Source: an uncultured Eubacteriales bacterium (GTDB taxonomy: Bacteria; Bacillota_I; Bacilli_A; RF39; UBA660). From it: a DNA stretch of 33,154 nucleotides. Location: contig ONXO01000082.1 of the NCBI GenBank assembly GCA_900321795.1, positions 1-33,154 of the forward strand, read 5' to 3'. The notes beneath the pieces were generated by a model, which worked only from the letters and a program-made list of their open reading frames with translations, was not told the DNA's origin and made no database searches. Of the stretch, positions 32,396 to 33,154 are shown in pieces. Position 1 is the stretch's first letter; each line of letters begins with the position of its first letter. Both the position numbers and the translations under genes were made by a program.

Positions 32396-32919
32396 TACTT
32401 CTTGCCTCCTTCACTCATCCAAGGCCAAGGATTCTTACTCCACATATAATCATCATAATATAGAGTTTCTTGTACACAAAGTGGCCCATAGTTTTTCTCG
32501 TATAAGTCTTTACTTTCATTTAATTCTTCAATAGCTTTTTTAAACTCATTAAACATATTCTTGTCAGCAGGATTTATATCTAAGTATAAATTAAGATCTA
32601 TTACTTTAAATGTAAGCTCTTGTATCTTTAGTAATAGTTCATCTTTTTTGCCATTAACCACAACTTTATAAACATAACTTTTATATGGATTATAAAGATT
32701 TCTAAACATATTACCTTTATTAAGTCCTTCTTTAGCCGTAAACAAATCATTAACACTTTCTCTATTATTAAAATTATTGATATTTATGTTTTCTATATCT
32801 ACTTTAAAATCATTATCCCACTTCTTTACATTGTTTTGAGTATAATTCTTTTCTACATTGTTTACTTCATTAGAATAATTAGAATATTCTATTTCATTTT
32901 CTCTTTCATCAAAATACAT
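32395..32919 (-). CDS. cotJB: CotJB spore coat protein with CotJA-like N-terminal segment
   Basis: 174 aa, about twice the usual CotJB length (80-90 aa). Residues about 93-170 are CotJB: LLLKIQELTFKVIDLNLYLD then a helix, YGPLCVQ and a Trp/Pro-rich end (MWSKNPWPWM). Residues about 55-81 (SVNDLFTAKEGLNKGNMFRN followed by LYNPYKSY) match the short core of CotJA, whose pattern is (P)E-x-AL-x-RGTiFPeLdxPf. So one gene seems to replace cotJA and cotJB, and cotJC follows directly. Residues 1-50 are Asn/Glu-rich and probably disordered. A strong AAGGGGG site precedes the ATG. No confident sporulation sigma-factor promoter could be placed upstream. Confidence 0.8.
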   Translation of the reverse strand: MYFDERENEIEYSNYSNEVNNVEKNYTQNNVKKWDNDFKVDIENININNFNNRESVNDLFTAKEGLNKGNMFRNLYNPYKSYVYKVVVNGKKDELLLKIQELTFKVIDLNLYLDINPADKNMFNEFKKAIEELNESKDLYEKNYGPLCVQETLYYDDYMWSKNPWPWMSEGGKK

Positions 32920-33018
32920 AATTTCCCCCTTCTGGAGTATAATATGTATAGAAGTGCCTATTGTACGGGCTATAACACAAGATTTTCTGTGGATTTTGAA
33001 AAAATTGATTTTTTATAG

Positions 33019-33047
33019 TTGACAAAAGCCTTCCGATATTATAAAAT
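33019..33047 (+). promoter_or_regulatory. Promoter of tRNA-Asn
   Basis: A perfect TTGACA (33019-33024), a 17-nt spacer and TAAAAT (33042-33047), 13 nt before the mature tRNA. Confidence 0.85.
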
Positions 33048-33060
33048 TATATATGCAGTT

Positions 33061-33136
33061 GCCCGATTAGCTCAGTCGGTAGAGCGCACGGCTGTTAACC
33101 GTTAGGTCGCAGGTTCGAGTCCTGCATCGGGCGCCA
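33061..33136 (+). tRNA. tRNA-Asn (anticodon GTT)
   Basis: Acceptor arms GCCCGAT/ATCGGGC, D arm GCTC...GAGC, anticodon loop CTGTTAA (anticodon GTT), T arm GCAGG-TTCGAGT-CCTGC, discriminator G and encoded CCA. G73 with GTT is normal for tRNA-Asn. Other tRNAs may follow beyond the right edge. Confidence 0.96.
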
Positions 33137-33154
33137 TCTAAAAAATAATCTCCG

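Noticed and set aside
32920..33018. Sigma-E-type promoter for the cotJ genes
   Set aside because: A CATATTAT box is present, but no acceptable -35 at 13-15 nt; too weak to annotate.

Overview
The window is AT-rich DNA (about 30% G+C by eye) from a low-GC Bacillota chromosome. It uses the standard code: TGG for Trp, with TGA among the stops. A CotJ-type spore-coat operon, Gram-positive Shine-Dalgarno sites, SLH, LysM and GH25 wall proteins, and the gene families present suggest an uncultured, probably gut-associated, spore-forming member of the Bacilli/Erysipelotrichia or a related Clostridia line. The assignment is by style only; there is no rRNA gene in the window. Almost all genes lie on the minus strand in short operons ended by hairpin terminators. 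The plus-strand exceptions are the GH25 enzyme, a small helical protein, an orphan AAA+ ATPase, an ABC-2 exporter operon and tRNA-Asn.

Layout. 1-1190: a frameshifted tyrosine-recombinase tail, then two overlapping flavodoxin-fold genes. 1250-4003: membrane-anchored GH25 muramidase, a GlsB/YeaQ-type small membrane protein and a Y-family DNA polymerase. 4103-7786: priA between two small HAD-fold genes, with a decayed flavodoxin gene between priA and the first HAD gene. 7851-11880: an unknown helical protein, then an operon of MarR regulator, MacB-like ABC ATPase/permease fusion and CmpB-like membrane protein, with two palindromes at its promoter. 11993-12066: tRNA-Cys. 12120-16102: a run of unrecognised envelope proteins (multi-TM protein, double-LysM protein, membrane-anchored protein, CPHC thioredoxin-like protein, small membrane protein). 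16171-19194: a small helical protein convergent with a P2-type Ca2+ ATPase.

19227-20523 is a patchy accessory stretch: a gene-poor gap, a small membrane protein, and a Fic/VbhA-type toxin-antitoxin pair whose toxin is a deletion pseudogene. 20670-23735 encodes a large surface protein (six InlB-type B repeats, right-handed beta-helix, three SLH domains). 23848-25302: an SDR oxidoreductase and a TasA-like exported protein. 25365-28813 holds tRNA t6A genes: tsaB-rimI-tsaD as overlapping ORFs, and tsaE nearby, separated from tsaB by a secreted thioredoxin-like gene. 28947-29903: a lone ClpB-D1-like AAA+ ATPase. 30055-31827: a promoter with inverted repeats, a 21-codon ORF with an excellent ribosome binding site, and an ABC-2 transporter. 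31838-32919: cotJC and a cotJB gene carrying an apparent CotJA-like segment. 33019-33136: a strong promoter and tRNA-Asn.

The observations most worth following are the 21-codon ORF in front of the ABC exporter, the apparent CotJA-CotJB fusion, the altered DEAH-type motif (DECG) in an otherwise complete PriA, the decaying Fic module whose antitoxin has lost the Ser of its inhibitory motif, and an almost identical 31-bp promoter shared by two envelope-protein genes 10 kb apart.
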